A DNA stretch of 64,000 bases from an uncultured Lentibacter sp. (lineage in GTDB: Bacteria; Pseudomonadota; Alphaproteobacteria; Rhodobacterales; Rhodobacteraceae), in assembly GCF_937123735.1 (NCBI RefSeq), contig NZ_CAKZKL010000007.1, forward strand, positions 94,595 to 158,594. Reading direction: 5' to 3'. The translations under genes were made by a program, and so were the position numbers. Shown here piece by piece: positions 34,462 through 44,630 of the stretch (the first letter of the stretch is position 1; the number at the start of each line of letters is the position of its first letter). Under the pieces are notes generated by a model. It did no database searches and was not told where the DNA came from. It was given only the letters and a program-made list of their open reading frames with translations.

Positions 34462-34478
34462 TTTACGTCACACGTTAA
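34462..34478. promoter_or_regulatory. Possible MerR-type operator upstream of the thiolase gene
   Basis: TTTACGTCACACGTTAA has half-sites TTTACGT and ACGTTAA separated by 3 bases. It resembles the site at 29839-29854, which has a 2-base spacing. It lies about 12 bases before the thiolase ATG. The different spacing makes it a weaker candidate. Confidence 0.35.
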
Positions 34479-34489
34479 GGAGACGAGAC

Positions 34490-35701
<1,212 letters not shown>

Positions 35702-35707
35702 GCCACC

Positions 35708-36184
35708 ATGATGAGCGCCCAGGACATATATCAAGCCCATCTTGATGCCGTTTCCGAAGCCTTGTGGGAGCATGATTTCGAGCGCGTGCTCGATCATATC
35801 AGCTTCCCCTCCTTTCTGGAGACGGATGACGCGCTCTTGCGGATCAACAACCGCGAGGCCTATCTCCCCTCGCTCAAGACCTTCCGTAAGACGCTTCAAC
35901 GCCTTGGTGCCACCGCCTACCACAGGCTCTGCCGCGAAGCCGCCTTCGCGCCAGAGGATCCAAACCGGATTGAAGGCATTCACGAGACCTATGCGCTGGC
36001 CGGAACACGACCCGTCTTGCCACCCTATCTCAACCAGATGACGCTGGTGCACAAAGCCGGCCGCTGGCTGGGGGCGGGCCTGCGCTCGGCCACGCAGAAT
36101 GCCCAATCCATGATTATCACACATCCCGAGCCAGACGCTGGCTTAACAGCCGCAGCGGCTGCGAAACAGGAGCACAGAAAATGA
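35708..36184 (+). CDS. Hypothetical protein, NTF2/SnoaL-sized
   Basis: A 158-residue soluble protein with an N-terminal helical region (AQDIYQAHLDAVSEALWEHDFERVLDHISFP) that resembles SnoaL/NTF2-like folds and a C-terminal Ala-rich tail. It has no recognised catalytic motif. It lies between the thiolase and FadJ genes with a 4-base overlap to the latter (ATGA), so it is in the same transcript and probably co-functional. The fold suggestion is tentative. Confidence 0.6.
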   Translation: MMSAQDIYQAHLDAVSEALWEHDFERVLDHISFPSFLETDDALLRINNREAYLPSLKTFRKTLQRLGATAYHRLCREAAFAPEDPNRIEGIHETYALAGTRPVLPPYLNQMTLVHKAGRWLGAGLRSATQNAQSMIITHPEPDAGLTAAAAAKQEHRK

Positions 36185-38379
36185 CCGATTTCACCATGAC
36201 AAAAGATGCCGAAGGCATCGCCACCATCCTCTGGGACACCTCAGGCAAGTCGATGAATGTGATGAGCATTCAGGGCTTTGCAGACCTCTCTGACCTTGTT
36301 GATGACGCCCTCGCCGATGACGCCGTCAAAGGCATCATCATCACCTCGGGCAAAGCGGGCAGCTTCGCTGGCGGGATGGATCTCAACGTCATCGCCAAGA
36401 TGAAAGATGACGCCGGCGACGCCCCCGCACAGGGCCTGTTTGACGGTGTGATGAACATGCACGCCGTGCTGCGCAAGATCGAGCGCGCGGGCATGGAGCC
36501 CAAGACAAACAAAGGCGGCAAGCCCATCGCCTGCGTTCTGCCCGGCACAGCGCTCGGCATCGGCTTTGAGATTCCGCTCGCCTGCCACCGCATCTTCGCG
36601 GCCAACAACCCCAAGGCCAAGATCGGCCTGCCCGAAATCATGGTCGGGATTTTCCCCGGCGCAGGCGGCACAACCCGCCTCGTGCGCAAGCTCGGTGCAA
36701 TGGCCGCCGCGCCCTTCCTGTTGCAAGGCAAGCTCTCTGACCCCACGCGCGCCAAGCAAGCCGGCCTGATTGACGAGGTCAGCGATGACCCGATGGCAGA
36801 TGCCCGCGCCTGGGTGCTCTCAGAGCCCAAAATCGTGAAACCCTGGGATGAAAAGGGCTACAAAATGCCCGGCGGCACCCCCTACCACCCCGCAGGTTTC
36901 ATGACCTTCCTTGGCGCCTCCGTCATGGTGCATTCCGAAACCCAAGGCGCGTTCCCCGCCGCCAAGGCGCTGCTCTCGGCTGTCTACGAAGGCGCGCTCG
37001 TGCCCTTTGACACGGCCCTTAAGATCGAGACCCGCTGGTTTGTCCACACATTGATGAACCCAAGTTCTGCTGCCATGATCCGCTCGCTCTTCATCAACAA
37101 GGAAGCGCTGGAGAAAGGCGCGGTCCGCCCCGCCGATGTGGCCGATCAAAAGGTCAAGAAGCTCGGCGTCCTCGGCGCAGGCATGATGGGCGCAGGCATC
37201 GCGCTGGTGTCCGCTCAGGCCGGTATGGACGTGGTCCTGATCGACCGCGACCAAGCGAGCGCCGACAAGGGCAAAGCCTATACCGCCACCTACATGGACA
37301 AAGGCATCGCCCGCAAAAAGGCCACGCCGGAGAAGAAAGAGGAGATGCTCGCGCGCATCACCGCCACCGCCGATTTGGACGCGCTCAAAGACTGTGATCT
37401 CATCATCGAGGCAGTGTTTGAAGACCCGGCTGTGAAGGCCGAGATGACCAAAAAGGTCGAAGCCGTGATCCCCGAAGACTGCATCTTCGCCTCCAACACC
37501 TCGACCCTGCCGATCACCGATCTGGCCAAGGCCAGCGTGCGCCCCGAACAGTTCATCGGCATCCACTTTTTCTCGCCCGTCGAGAAAATGCTGCTGGTCG
37601 AGATCATCAAGGGCCGCGAAACCGGTGATGTCGCCGTGGCCAAGGCGCTCGACTATGTGCGCCAGATCCGCAAGACACCGATCGTTGTCAACGATGCGCG
37701 CTTCTTTTATGCCAACCGCTGCATCATCCCCTATATCAACGAGGGCCTGCGGATGCTCACCGAGGGCGTCGCGCCCTCGCTGATTGACAACGCCGCGCGC
37801 CAGCTCGGCTTCCCTGTCGGCCCCTTGCAGCTCAATGACGAAACCTCGATTGATCTGGGTGCCAAAATCGCCCGTGCCACCAAGGCCGCCATGGGTGCAG
37901 ACTACCCCGACAGCCCCGGCGATGATCTCATCTTCTGGATGGAGGCCGAGGGCCGCTTGGGCCGCAAGGCCAACGCCGGCTTCTTTGACTATGACGAGAA
38001 GGGCAAGCGCACAGGCTTCTGGCCGGGCCTGCATGAGAAATACCCACGCGCCGAAGAGCAACCCAGCCTCATCGAAGTGCAGGAGCGCCTCATGTTCGCC
38101 CAGGTGCTAGAGGCCGTGCGCGCGCTGGAAGACGGTGTGCTCATGGACATCCGCGAAGGCGATGTCGGCGCCATTCTGGCCTGGGGCTTCGCGCCCTGGT
38201 CCGGCGGACCGCTCTCCTGGCTTGATATGATCGGCACACCCTATGCCGCCGCACGCACCGCCGAGCTCGCCGCCACCTACGGCGAACGCTTCGCCACGCC
38301 TGCGCTGCTCAAGGAAATGGGCGACAAGGGCCAGAGCTTCTACACCCGCTTCGCGGCTCAGTCCGAAAAAGCCGCCTGA
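36181..38379 (+). CDS. fadJ: FadJ-type multifunctional enzyme: enoyl-CoA hydratase / 3-hydroxyacyl-CoA dehydrogenase
   Basis: A 732-residue cytoplasmic beta-oxidation enzyme. The N-terminal crotonase domain (about 1-190) includes GSFAGGMDLNVIAKM and PEIMVGIFPGAGGTTRL, with Glu residues typical of hydratase. A linker precedes the NAD-binding domain (about 320-500: VLGAGMMGAGIALVSAQAGMDVVLIDRD and HFFSPVEKMLLVEII) and two C-terminal HAD domains. The length and order match FadJ/FadB alpha subunits. It ends the operon; an intergenic repeat follows. Confidence 0.94.
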   Translation: MTDFTMTKDAEGIATILWDTSGKSMNVMSIQGFADLSDLVDDALADDAVKGIIITSGKAGSFAGGMDLNVIAKMKDDAGDAPAQGLFDGVMNMHAVLRKIERAGMEPKTNKGGKPIACVLPGTALGIGFEIPLACHRIFAANNPKAKIGLPEIMVGIFPGAGGTTRLVRKLGAMAAAPFLLQGKLSDPTRAKQAGLIDEVSDDPMADARAWVLSEPKIVKPWDEKGYKMPGGTPYHPAGFMTFLGASVMVHSETQGAFPAAKALLSAVYEGALVPFDTALKIETRWFVHTLMNPSSAAMIRSLFINKEALEKGAVRPADVADQKVKKLGVLGAGMMGAGIALVSAQAGMDVVLIDRDQASADKGKAYTATYMDKGIARKKATPEKKEEMLARITATADLDALKDCDLIIEAVFEDPAVKAEMTKKVEAVIPEDCIFASNTSTLPITDLAKASVRPEQFIGIHFFSPVEKMLLVEIIKGRETGDVAVAKALDYVRQIRKTPIVVNDARFFYANRCIIPYINEGLRMLTEGVAPSLIDNAARQLGFPVGPLQLNDETSIDLGAKIARATKAAMGADYPDSPGDDLIFWMEAEGRLGRKANAGFFDYDEKGKRTGFWPGLHEKYPRAEEQPSLIEVQERLMFAQVLEAVRALEDGVLMDIREGDVGAILAWGFAPWSGGPLSWLDMIGTPYAAARTAELAATYGERFATPALLKEMGDKGQSFYTRFAAQSEKAA

Positions 38380-38402
38380 AACCACCCCGTCCCGCCCCTT
38401 TT

Positions 38403-38445
38403 TTCTTGCCAGAAATATCCCGGGGGTGCGGGGGCTGGCCCCCGC
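38403..38445 (+). repeat. Intergenic repeat copy with GC hairpin
   Basis: TTCTTGCCAGAAATATCCC, a G-run, then the stem GCGGGGGC / GCCCCCGC with a 2-base TG loop (38428-38445). It is the same core-plus-hairpin architecture as the copies at 33748 and 41950. It lies between fadJ and the sulfotransferase gene. Confidence 0.75.
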
Positions 38446-38485
38446 ATCGGGTCGGCGCTTCACAGAGCGAAGCGCCTACACAAAA

Positions 38486-38523
38486 AAGCGAAAGGCTGCG
38501 CCGCAAAGCGTGGCCTTTCGCTT
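38486..38523 (-). terminator. Rho-independent terminator (minus strand) for the sulfotransferase gene
   Basis: On the minus strand AAGCGAAAGGC and GCCTTTCGCTT pair perfectly (11 bp) across a 16-base loop and are followed by a run of T (complement of the A-run at 38482-38487). It is 92 bases downstream of the end of the interrupted sulfotransferase gene. Confidence 0.75.
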
Positions 38524-38614
38524 CTCAGGATGCCCGGCGCGGCCCACTGAGTCAGGGATTGCCCGGCAAGCCACGGGCCAGATTTTTACCACCAGCACAC
38601 AGCTTGCGGTGGCT

Positions 38615-39271
38615 TCAGCGCACGCCCTCAAACCTGTAATCAAAAGCCTCTATATCTTGCGCACATAGCTCGGCCACAAACGCCGCGTCATCTGCGCTGT
38701 AATAGCTGCGGTAGTCGCGCCTGCGCGCACTCTCGTTCTGCCGCGGCAGGCGCAGCTCAAAGCCGAGGTGCTAAAACAAGGGCTGCGCATCGGCCTCAAA
38801 ATGCTCCAGCCTGATGTAAAGCGCCTCATGCGCCCGCCCGTCACTGGCGCGCATATAGCTTTCGTAGGGGTGCGTTTTCATCGGCCCCGCCACAGCAGGC
38901 GCGCGCAGAAACTGAGCAAAGCCAAGCGTCTTGGCCGTGGCCACTGCCGGGTGCTCAAAGCTCTGCGCCTTCAGCCAGTGATAATAGCTCACCATCCGGT
39001 CCCAGGGGTTGCGCACCAGCGTAAAGCGCAACATGCCTGCCAGCGCCTCAGCACTCACAAGCCCTTCGATGTCTGCCAGCGTCGCGTGCTTCCAGAGCCG
39101 CCCGCGCGCGTCAGCATCCTTGAGCTTGCGCCGCCGCTTCCGCGCCTTGGGCGTGTCGCCCAGCATCATGTCGTCGCGCATGGCCCGCGCCTCCAGCGCC
39201 AGCGCCAGAGAGGTCCCCCCCGTCTTGGGAATATGCACAAAAACAAAGCGGCGGCCGCGCGAAATGATCAT
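38615..39271 (-). pseudogene. Sulfotransferase family protein interrupted by an in-frame amber codon
   Basis: The frame opens MIISRGRRFVFVHIPKTGGTS, the 5' phosphosulfate-binding loop of PAPS-dependent sulfotransferases, and continues with FTLVRNPWDRMVSYYHWL (3' phosphate motif). At 38771-38773 a TAG stops the frame after 166 residues (LEHFEADAQPLF). The same frame continues for 51 more codons (HLGFELRLPRQNES ... YRSYY ... IEAFDYRFEGVR) to a TGA at 38615, and this tail is the conserved end of the family. The gene is thus a single-codon nonsense variant, or the stop is read through, or it is a sequence error. A minus-strand terminator lies downstream, consistent with a formerly functional unit. 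Confidence 0.82.
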
Positions 39272-39280
39272 GCCCCAAGG

Positions 39281-40186
39281 CTAGCTTTGCCGCGCGCGCA
39301 AGGCAATCACAGAACCGGCCAGAATGATCAGCAAAATCCCCGCCATCTGCCCGGCCGCCAGCGTCTGGCCAAACCAGACAAAGGCAAAGAGCGGCCCGAA
39401 GATCATGATCGAATATTCAAAGATTGCCACATAAGAGGCCTCGCCAATCTGATAGGCCCGCGTCAGACAGAACACCCCGACAATCGAGGCCAGCACATGC
39501 GCTACAAGCAAGAGCCCCACGCCCTCCATCGGCCAGGCCCAGCCACGGGTGACAAAGGCCAGCGGCCCGTCACTCTCCTGCACGCCCCAGAGCCCGATCA
39601 CGGCAAGCCCGATCAGCCCCAGCGCGCCCTGCATCCCCATCGTGCCCGCCAGCAGCGTGCAGGTGCTCTCCCCGTCACACATCCGCCGCGTGATCACGGC
39701 ATTGAGCGCATAGAGAATACCGCCAATCAGCGGCACAACCACAAGCGGGCTAAAGCTCGCCGGGCTGATCTGGAGCACAGCCAACGTGCCGGCAAAGCCG
39801 ACAAGCACCGCGCCAATGCGAAACACCCCGATCGGCTCACGCAGAAAAACTGCCGTGATCACCACAACAATGATCGGCGAGGTGAACAGCCCGGCAAGCG
39901 ATTGGGCAATCGGCAGAAAGGCCAGCGAGGCAAAGTAGAACAGCATGGCCGAAGCAAAGAAAAAGCTGCGCAACAACACAGGGCCCCAATTGCGGGGCCA
40001 AAAGCGCTGCTTCAGCCCGCGCGACAGCAGCCAGATCACCGGCAAGGCAATCATCAGGCGGATCACATACATCTGCCACAGGCTGATCACCTCAGCCATG
40101 ACAACGATAAAGTTATCAACAACACCCAAAATGAGCATACTCGCCATCATCCAAAGCGCTGCCGCAAGGGGCCTGGTTTCGCTCAT
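39281..40186 (-). CDS. DMT/EamA family transporter
   Basis: A 301-residue inner-membrane protein with 10 predicted helices in two EamA repeats (MASMLILGVVDNFIVVMAEVISLWQMYVIRLMIA and the second starting near VVVPLIGGILYALNAVITRRMC). Members export amino acids, nucleotides or metabolites. The ATG at 40186 is preferred to one 9 codons upstream because it follows GGCGGAAATGAC and begins the first helix. It lies 9 bases before the sulfotransferase gene, so the two may be co-transcribed. The substrate is unknown. Confidence 0.87.
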   Translation of the reverse strand: MSETRPLAAALWMMASMLILGVVDNFIVVMAEVISLWQMYVIRLMIALPVIWLLSRGLKQRFWPRNWGPVLLRSFFFASAMLFYFASLAFLPIAQSLAGLFTSPIIVVVITAVFLREPIGVFRIGAVLVGFAGTLAVLQISPASFSPLVVVPLIGGILYALNAVITRRMCDGESTCTLLAGTMGMQGALGLIGLAVIGLWGVQESDGPLAFVTRGWAWPMEGVGLLLVAHVLASIVGVFCLTRAYQIGEASYVAIFEYSIMIFGPLFAFVWFGQTLAAGQMAGILLIILAGSVIALRARQS

Positions 40187-40291
40187 GTCATTTCCGCCTT
40201 CATATGGTCGCACTTGGGCTTTTCAAACCCGTCGCCTTGGGGATAGTCTCCCCCAAACCCGACATAAGCGGGAAAAAACAGGGAGAAGACA

Positions 40292-41923
40292 ATGGGCCAA
40301 ATGCGCGATGAAACCGGCTTGGGCAAAACTGCGGCCAATTATGTGCCGCTCACACCGCTTTCACACCTCAAGCGCGCCTCCTATATCTTCCCCGACCGTC
40401 TGGCCGTGGCCTATGGCACACAGCACCGCAAAACCTACGCCGAATATCACGCCCGTGTCAGCCAGCTCGCCTCGGCCCTGGCCCGTGCAGGCATCGCGCC
40501 CGGAGATGTGGTGACAACCCTTCTGCCCAATATTCCCGCCCATGCCGAGGCCCATTTCGGTGTGCCCGCGGCCGGTGCGGTGCTCAATGCGGTCAACACC
40601 CGGCTCGATGTGGCCACCATCACCTATATCCTGGAGCACGGCGAGGCCAAGCTCGTGCTGGTGGATACAGAGTTTCTGCCCCTGCTCGAAGAGGCCGTCG
40701 CCGCCCTGAGCACCCCCGCCCCGCAGATCATCGAAGTGGCCGATCCTTCCGCAGGGCACCCCGCCACCGGGCGGCATCTTGAGTATGAAGACTTCCTCAC
40801 CACAGGCGATGCCCGCTTTGACTGGATCCTGCCCCAGGACGAATGGGAGAGCCTCGCGCTCAACTATACCTCCGGCACAACAGGCCGCCCCAAAGGCGTG
40901 GTCTATCACCACCGCGGCGCCTATCTCATGACCATGGGCACGGTGGTCAGCTGGCAGCTCACCCTGCGCCCGGTCTATCTCACCATCGTGCCGCTGTTTC
41001 ACTGCAACGGATGGAACCATACCTGGATGATGCCGCTTCTCGGCGGCACCGTCGTCTGCTGCCGCAACATCACCGCCAAAGCGATCTATGACGCCATCGC
41101 CGAAGAAGGCGTCACCCATTTCGGCGGCGCGCCCATTGTTCTCAACACGCTGGTCAACTGCGAGGATGCCGACAGACGCAGCTTTGATCACACCGTGCAG
41201 GTGTTTACCGCCGGAGCGCCGCCCCCCGCCGCCACTCTGGCCGCCATCGAGCCTCTGGGCTTCAACGTCACACAGGTCTACGGCCTGACCGAAACATACG
41301 GCCACGTCACAGAATGCCTCTGGCGCGCCCGCTGGGATGACGCCCCCGCCGAAGAGCGCTACGCCATCAAGGCCCGCACCGGTGTTCTGATGCCGATGAT
41401 GGACGAAGCCGTGGTGCTTGACCCCGAAACAATGGCCCCCGTCCCCCACGACGGGGCGACACAGGGCGAAATCATGATCCGCGGCCACACCGTCATGAAA
41501 GGCTATTTGAAAAACCCCGAAGCCACGGCCGAGGCCTTCAAGGGCGGCTTCTTTCACTCGGGGGATCTGGCCATCCAGCATCCCGACACCTACCTGCAAA
41601 TCATGGACCGCTCTAAAGACATCATCATCTCCGGCGGCGAGAATGTCAGCTCGGTGGAGGTCGAAGGCGTGCTCGCCTCCCACCCCGCCGTGTCGCTCTG
41701 CGCCGTGGTCGCCAAGCCCGATGACAAATGGGGCGAGGTCCCCTGCGCCTTTGTCGAGCTCAAGCCCAACTCAACGGCCAGCGAGGAAGAGCTGATCGCC
41801 TTTGCCCGCGCAAAGCTCGCCGGCTTCAAAACCCCGAAAAAAGTGGTTTTTCAAGAGCTTCCCAAAACTTCCACAGGCAAGATCCAGAAATTCGAGCTGC
41901 GCAAAACCGCCGCCGGGCTTTAA
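40292..41923 (+). CDS. Acyl-CoA ligase (AMP-forming, fatty-acyl-CoA synthetase type)
   Basis: Activates a carboxylic acid with ATP and CoA. The 543 residues have the AMP-binding signature YTSGTTGRPKGVVYHHRG, YGLTETYGHVTE, GDLAIQHPDTYLQIMDRSKDIIISGGENVSSVEVE and the Lys of LPKTSTGKIQKFELRK. It resembles the medium/long-chain or DmdB-like ligases. It is near the beta-oxidation operon and could feed it. The DMT and sulfotransferase genes separate it from fadJ and are transcribed the other way. Confidence 0.92.
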   Translation: MGQMRDETGLGKTAANYVPLTPLSHLKRASYIFPDRLAVAYGTQHRKTYAEYHARVSQLASALARAGIAPGDVVTTLLPNIPAHAEAHFGVPAAGAVLNAVNTRLDVATITYILEHGEAKLVLVDTEFLPLLEEAVAALSTPAPQIIEVADPSAGHPATGRHLEYEDFLTTGDARFDWILPQDEWESLALNYTSGTTGRPKGVVYHHRGAYLMTMGTVVSWQLTLRPVYLTIVPLFHCNGWNHTWMMPLLGGTVVCCRNITAKAIYDAIAEEGVTHFGGAPIVLNTLVNCEDADRRSFDHTVQVFTAGAPPPAATLAAIEPLGFNVTQVYGLTETYGHVTECLWRARWDDAPAEERYAIKARTGVLMPMMDEAVVLDPETMAPVPHDGATQGEIMIRGHTVMKGYLKNPEATAEAFKGGFFHSGDLAIQHPDTYLQIMDRSKDIIISGGENVSSVEVEGVLASHPAVSLCAVVAKPDDKWGEVPCAFVELKPNSTASEEELIAFARAKLAGFKTPKKVVFQELPKTSTGKIQKFELRKTAAGL

Positions 41924-41949
41924 GCGCGTCCAAACACCGCCCTGTCCCT

Positions 41950-42002
41950 TTCTTATTGCCTCAAATATCCTGGGGGAGCGCGAGGGGGTGAAACCCCCTC
42001 GC
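41950..42002 (+). repeat. Intergenic repeat copy with GC hairpin
   Basis: TTCTTATTGCCTCAAATATCC followed by a G-run and the stem GCGAGGGGG / CCCCCTCGC around a 5-base TGAAA loop (41980-42002). It lies between the acyl-CoA ligase and the unrecognised membrane protein and may serve as a terminator for the ligase gene. Confidence 0.75.
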
Positions 42003-42098
42003 CCCCCGCGGCGCAGCTTTGCTGCGGCGCAATCCCTCTTTCCCCGTCCCGCCAGCCCATGCTAACCTTGCCAAAAGAGGCAGCAGCAGGCCCACCCC

Positions 42099-43124
42099 AT
42101 GACAGCACTCGAAGAATATGACCGGATCGAGGCCACAGGCCTCTGGCGTGCCACGCCCAAGGCCCAGCGCCGCGAGGTCATCGTCTCCATTGGCAACGCC
42201 ACGCTGAAAATCACCGATCACAACGACACCGCGCTGGCTCATTGGTCCCTCGCGGCCATCCAGCGCGCCAATACCGGCAGCGATCCGGCCATCTTCCACC
42301 CTGACGGCGACAAAGGCGAAACCCTCGAGCTGGCCGCCGATGAAGCCCAGATGATTGCCGCCATCGAGAAACTGCGCCAGAAAATCAACCGCACCCGCCC
42401 CCACCCGGGGCGCTTCCGGCTCTGGGCCGGGGTCGGTCTTGGCCTGGCCCTGCTGGGGCTGGCGCTCTTCTGGCTGCCTGGTGCCGCGCGTGATCATGCC
42501 CTGCGGGTGGTTCCAGCCGTCAAACGCGCCGAGCTGGGTGCAAGCCTTCTGGCGCGCATCACCCGCGTTTCAGGACTGCCCTGCGCCGCTGGTGAGGGCA
42601 GCCGCGCCCTGCGCAAACTCGGCGCGCGCCTGCCCTCTCCGCAGGGGGCCGCGCGGCTGGTTGTGCTGCCTGGCGGAGTGCGCGAGGCCAGCCACCTGCC
42701 CGGCGGGGTGATCCTGCTCAACCGCGCCCTCATCGAAGATTTCGAAGAGCCCGACGTGGTCGCCGGCTATATCATCGCCGAACACCTCACGGCCGGGCTT
42801 CAAGATCCGCTGGCCGATTTCCTCAACCACGCCGGCGTCTTCGCCACGGCCCAGCTGCTCACAACAGGCCACGTCGGGGAAGCCGCACAAGACGCCTATG
42901 CGCGCCACCTGCTCACCCGCGCCGCCACGCCGCTGCCCACGGCCACGCTGTTGGCCGGCTTCTCGGCCTGGTCCGTGCGCGCCAGCCCCTATGCCTATGC
43001 ACGCGACATCACCGGCGAAGAGACCCTGGCGCTGATCGAGGCCGATCCCTTCGCCCACCGCGCCCCCGAACCGCTTCTGAGCGATAACGACTGGCTGCGC
43101 CTGCAAGCCATCTGCGGCGGCTAA
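42099..43124 (+). CDS. Membrane protein of unknown function with degenerate M48-like domain
   Basis: A 341-residue protein. The N-terminal 110 residues are soluble (MTALEEYDRIEATGLWRATPKAQRREVIVSIGNATLKITDH), a single strong membrane helix follows (about 112-130, LWAGVGLGLALLGLALFWL), and the rest is periplasmic. The C-terminal part (HLPGGVILLNRALIEDF...DVVAGYIIAEHLTAGLQDPLADFL) is placed like the HExxH region of M48 peptidases, but the zinc motif is broken (IIAEHL has no HExxH). It could be a chaperone-like or inactive peptidase. No gene symbol is warranted. Confidence 0.6.
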   Translation: MTALEEYDRIEATGLWRATPKAQRREVIVSIGNATLKITDHNDTALAHWSLAAIQRANTGSDPAIFHPDGDKGETLELAADEAQMIAAIEKLRQKINRTRPHPGRFRLWAGVGLGLALLGLALFWLPGAARDHALRVVPAVKRAELGASLLARITRVSGLPCAAGEGSRALRKLGARLPSPQGAARLVVLPGGVREASHLPGGVILLNRALIEDFEEPDVVAGYIIAEHLTAGLQDPLADFLNHAGVFATAQLLTTGHVGEAAQDAYARHLLTRAATPLPTATLLAGFSAWSVRASPYAYARDITGEETLALIEADPFAHRAPEPLLSDNDWLRLQAICGG

Positions 43125-43286
43125 GCCCCGCCCCCAAGGCCGATCACGGGAAGTTTTCCCACAGCGACACCCTGTGTCGCGCCCCGCCCTTGCCAATCCC
43201 CCACGGTTTGGCGAAGGTGGTCAGGATCGGCAGACTCACCGGGCTGAGCGCCAGACACCACCGATGCCAAAGCGGGAGAAACGGGT

Positions 43287-44147
43287 ATGAAATTTGAAAC
43301 CCCCCAGACAGTTGAGCAAGCCGTTGCGCTGCTTGCCGCCGACAGCGGCGCGCGCGTGCTGGCGGGCGGCACCGACCTGCTCGTGCGCCTGCGCGCAGGC
43401 CACATCGCGCCCTCGGCCATTGTCGACATCAAGCATATCGACGGCATGGGCGAAATCACCCAACAGGCCGACGGCGGCTGGCGCATTGGCGCAGGCGTGC
43501 CCTGCGCCGCCATGGGCGAACATGCGGGCCTTGTGGCCGATTACCCCGGCGTCGTCGAAGGGGCCGAGCTGATTGGCTCGACACAGGTGCAGGGCCGCTG
43601 CACCATGGTCGGCAATCTCTGCAACGCTGGCCCCGCGGGCGACAGCGTGCCCGCGCTGGTGGCCGCAGGCGCCATGGTGCGCGTCGCGGGCCCGAACGGC
43701 ACGCGCGATGTGCCAGTGCTGCATATTCCCACAGCCCCAGGCAAGACGTCTCTGGCCAAGGGCGAGTTTGTAACCTCGGTCTATCTGCCGCCCCGTGGCG
43801 CGCGCGGCGGCGATGCCTACCTGCGCTTCATTCCGCGCACCGAGATGGACATCGCCGTGGTCGGCTGCGCGGTCAACGTGATCCTTGAGGAAGATGGCAC
43901 AGTCGCCTGCGCAGGGGTTGCGCTTGGCGCGGTTGCGCCCACGGTGCTGCTGGTGGCCGAGGCTGCCGAAGCCCTCATCGGCACAAAATGTGACGATGCG
44001 GCCCTTGCAGCCTGCGCCGCCGCCGCCACGGCCGCCGCCACCCCGATTGATGACAAACGCGGCACAGTGGCCTTCCGCAAGGATGTGTCCGGCGTGCTCG
44101 CCCGCCGCGCCGCCAAGCTGGCCTACGTGCGCGCCAAAGGAGACTAA
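43287..44147 (+). CDS. Cox/xanthine dehydrogenase-family FAD-binding (medium) subunit
   Basis: A 286-residue subunit that carries FAD between the iron-sulfur and molybdenum subunits. The FAD motifs are LAADSGARVLAGGTDLLVRLR and GSTQVQGRCTMVGNLCNAGPAGDS. It is the first gene of the medium-small-large operon. The 162 bases upstream show no feature I can name. The enzyme class (CO dehydrogenase-like versus another hydroxylase) is decided by the large subunit at 44630. Confidence 0.9.
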   Translation: MKFETPQTVEQAVALLAADSGARVLAGGTDLLVRLRAGHIAPSAIVDIKHIDGMGEITQQADGGWRIGAGVPCAAMGEHAGLVADYPGVVEGAELIGSTQVQGRCTMVGNLCNAGPAGDSVPALVAAGAMVRVAGPNGTRDVPVLHIPTAPGKTSLAKGEFVTSVYLPPRGARGGDAYLRFIPRTEMDIAVVGCAVNVILEEDGTVACAGVALGAVAPTVLLVAEAAEALIGTKCDDAALAACAAAATAAATPIDDKRGTVAFRKDVSGVLARRAAKLAYVRAKGD

Positions 44148-44150
44148 ACC

Positions 44151-44630
44151 ATGAGCCGTATCCATGTATCCACCACCATCAATGGCGATGATGTCGACTA
44201 CCTCTGCGAAGCAGGCGACACGCTGCTCGATGTGCTGCGCGACCAGCTCGATCTGACCGGCTCCAAAGAGGGCTGCGCCTCGGGCGACTGCGGCGCTTGC
44301 ACCGTGCGCCTTGATGGCCGCCTCGTCTGCGCCTGCCTCGTGCTGGGCGCCGAGGCCGAGGGCCGCTCTGTCGAGACAATCGAGGGCATGGCCGAGGGCG
44401 AAGAGCTGCACCCGCTCCAGCGCAACTTCATCAACAAGGCCGCGCTGCAATGTGGCATCTGCACACCCGGCATCCTCGTCGCCGCCAAGGATCTGCTGGA
44501 GCGCAACCCCGATCCCACCGAGGAAGAAGTCCGCTACTGGCTCGCGGGCAATCTTTGCCGCTGCACGGGCTATGACAAGATCATCCGCACAGTCCTTGAA
44601 ACTGCCGCCGAAATGAGAGGAGCAGCCTGA
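44151..44630 (+). CDS. [2Fe-2S] small subunit of the molybdenum hydroxylase
   Basis: A 159-residue ferredoxin-like subunit with two clusters: the plant-type site CASGDCGACTVRLDGRLVC and the C-terminal four-helix site CGICTPG ... CRCTGYDKI. Typical of CoxS/HcrC-type subunits of the xanthine dehydrogenase family. Three bases separate it from the medium subunit and it overlaps the large subunit by one base (TGATG). Confidence 0.94.
   Translation: MSRIHVSTTINGDDVDYLCEAGDTLLDVLRDQLDLTGSKEGCASGDCGACTVRLDGRLVCACLVLGAEAEGRSVETIEGMAEGEELHPLQRNFINKAALQCGICTPGILVAAKDLLERNPDPTEEEVRYWLAGNLCRCTGYDKIIRTVLETAAEMRGAA

Noticed and set aside
38768..40246. Long plus-strand open frame (about 490 codons) with His/Arg-rich translation
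   Set aside because: Antisense to the sulfotransferase and DMT transporter genes; composition typical of a shadow frame.
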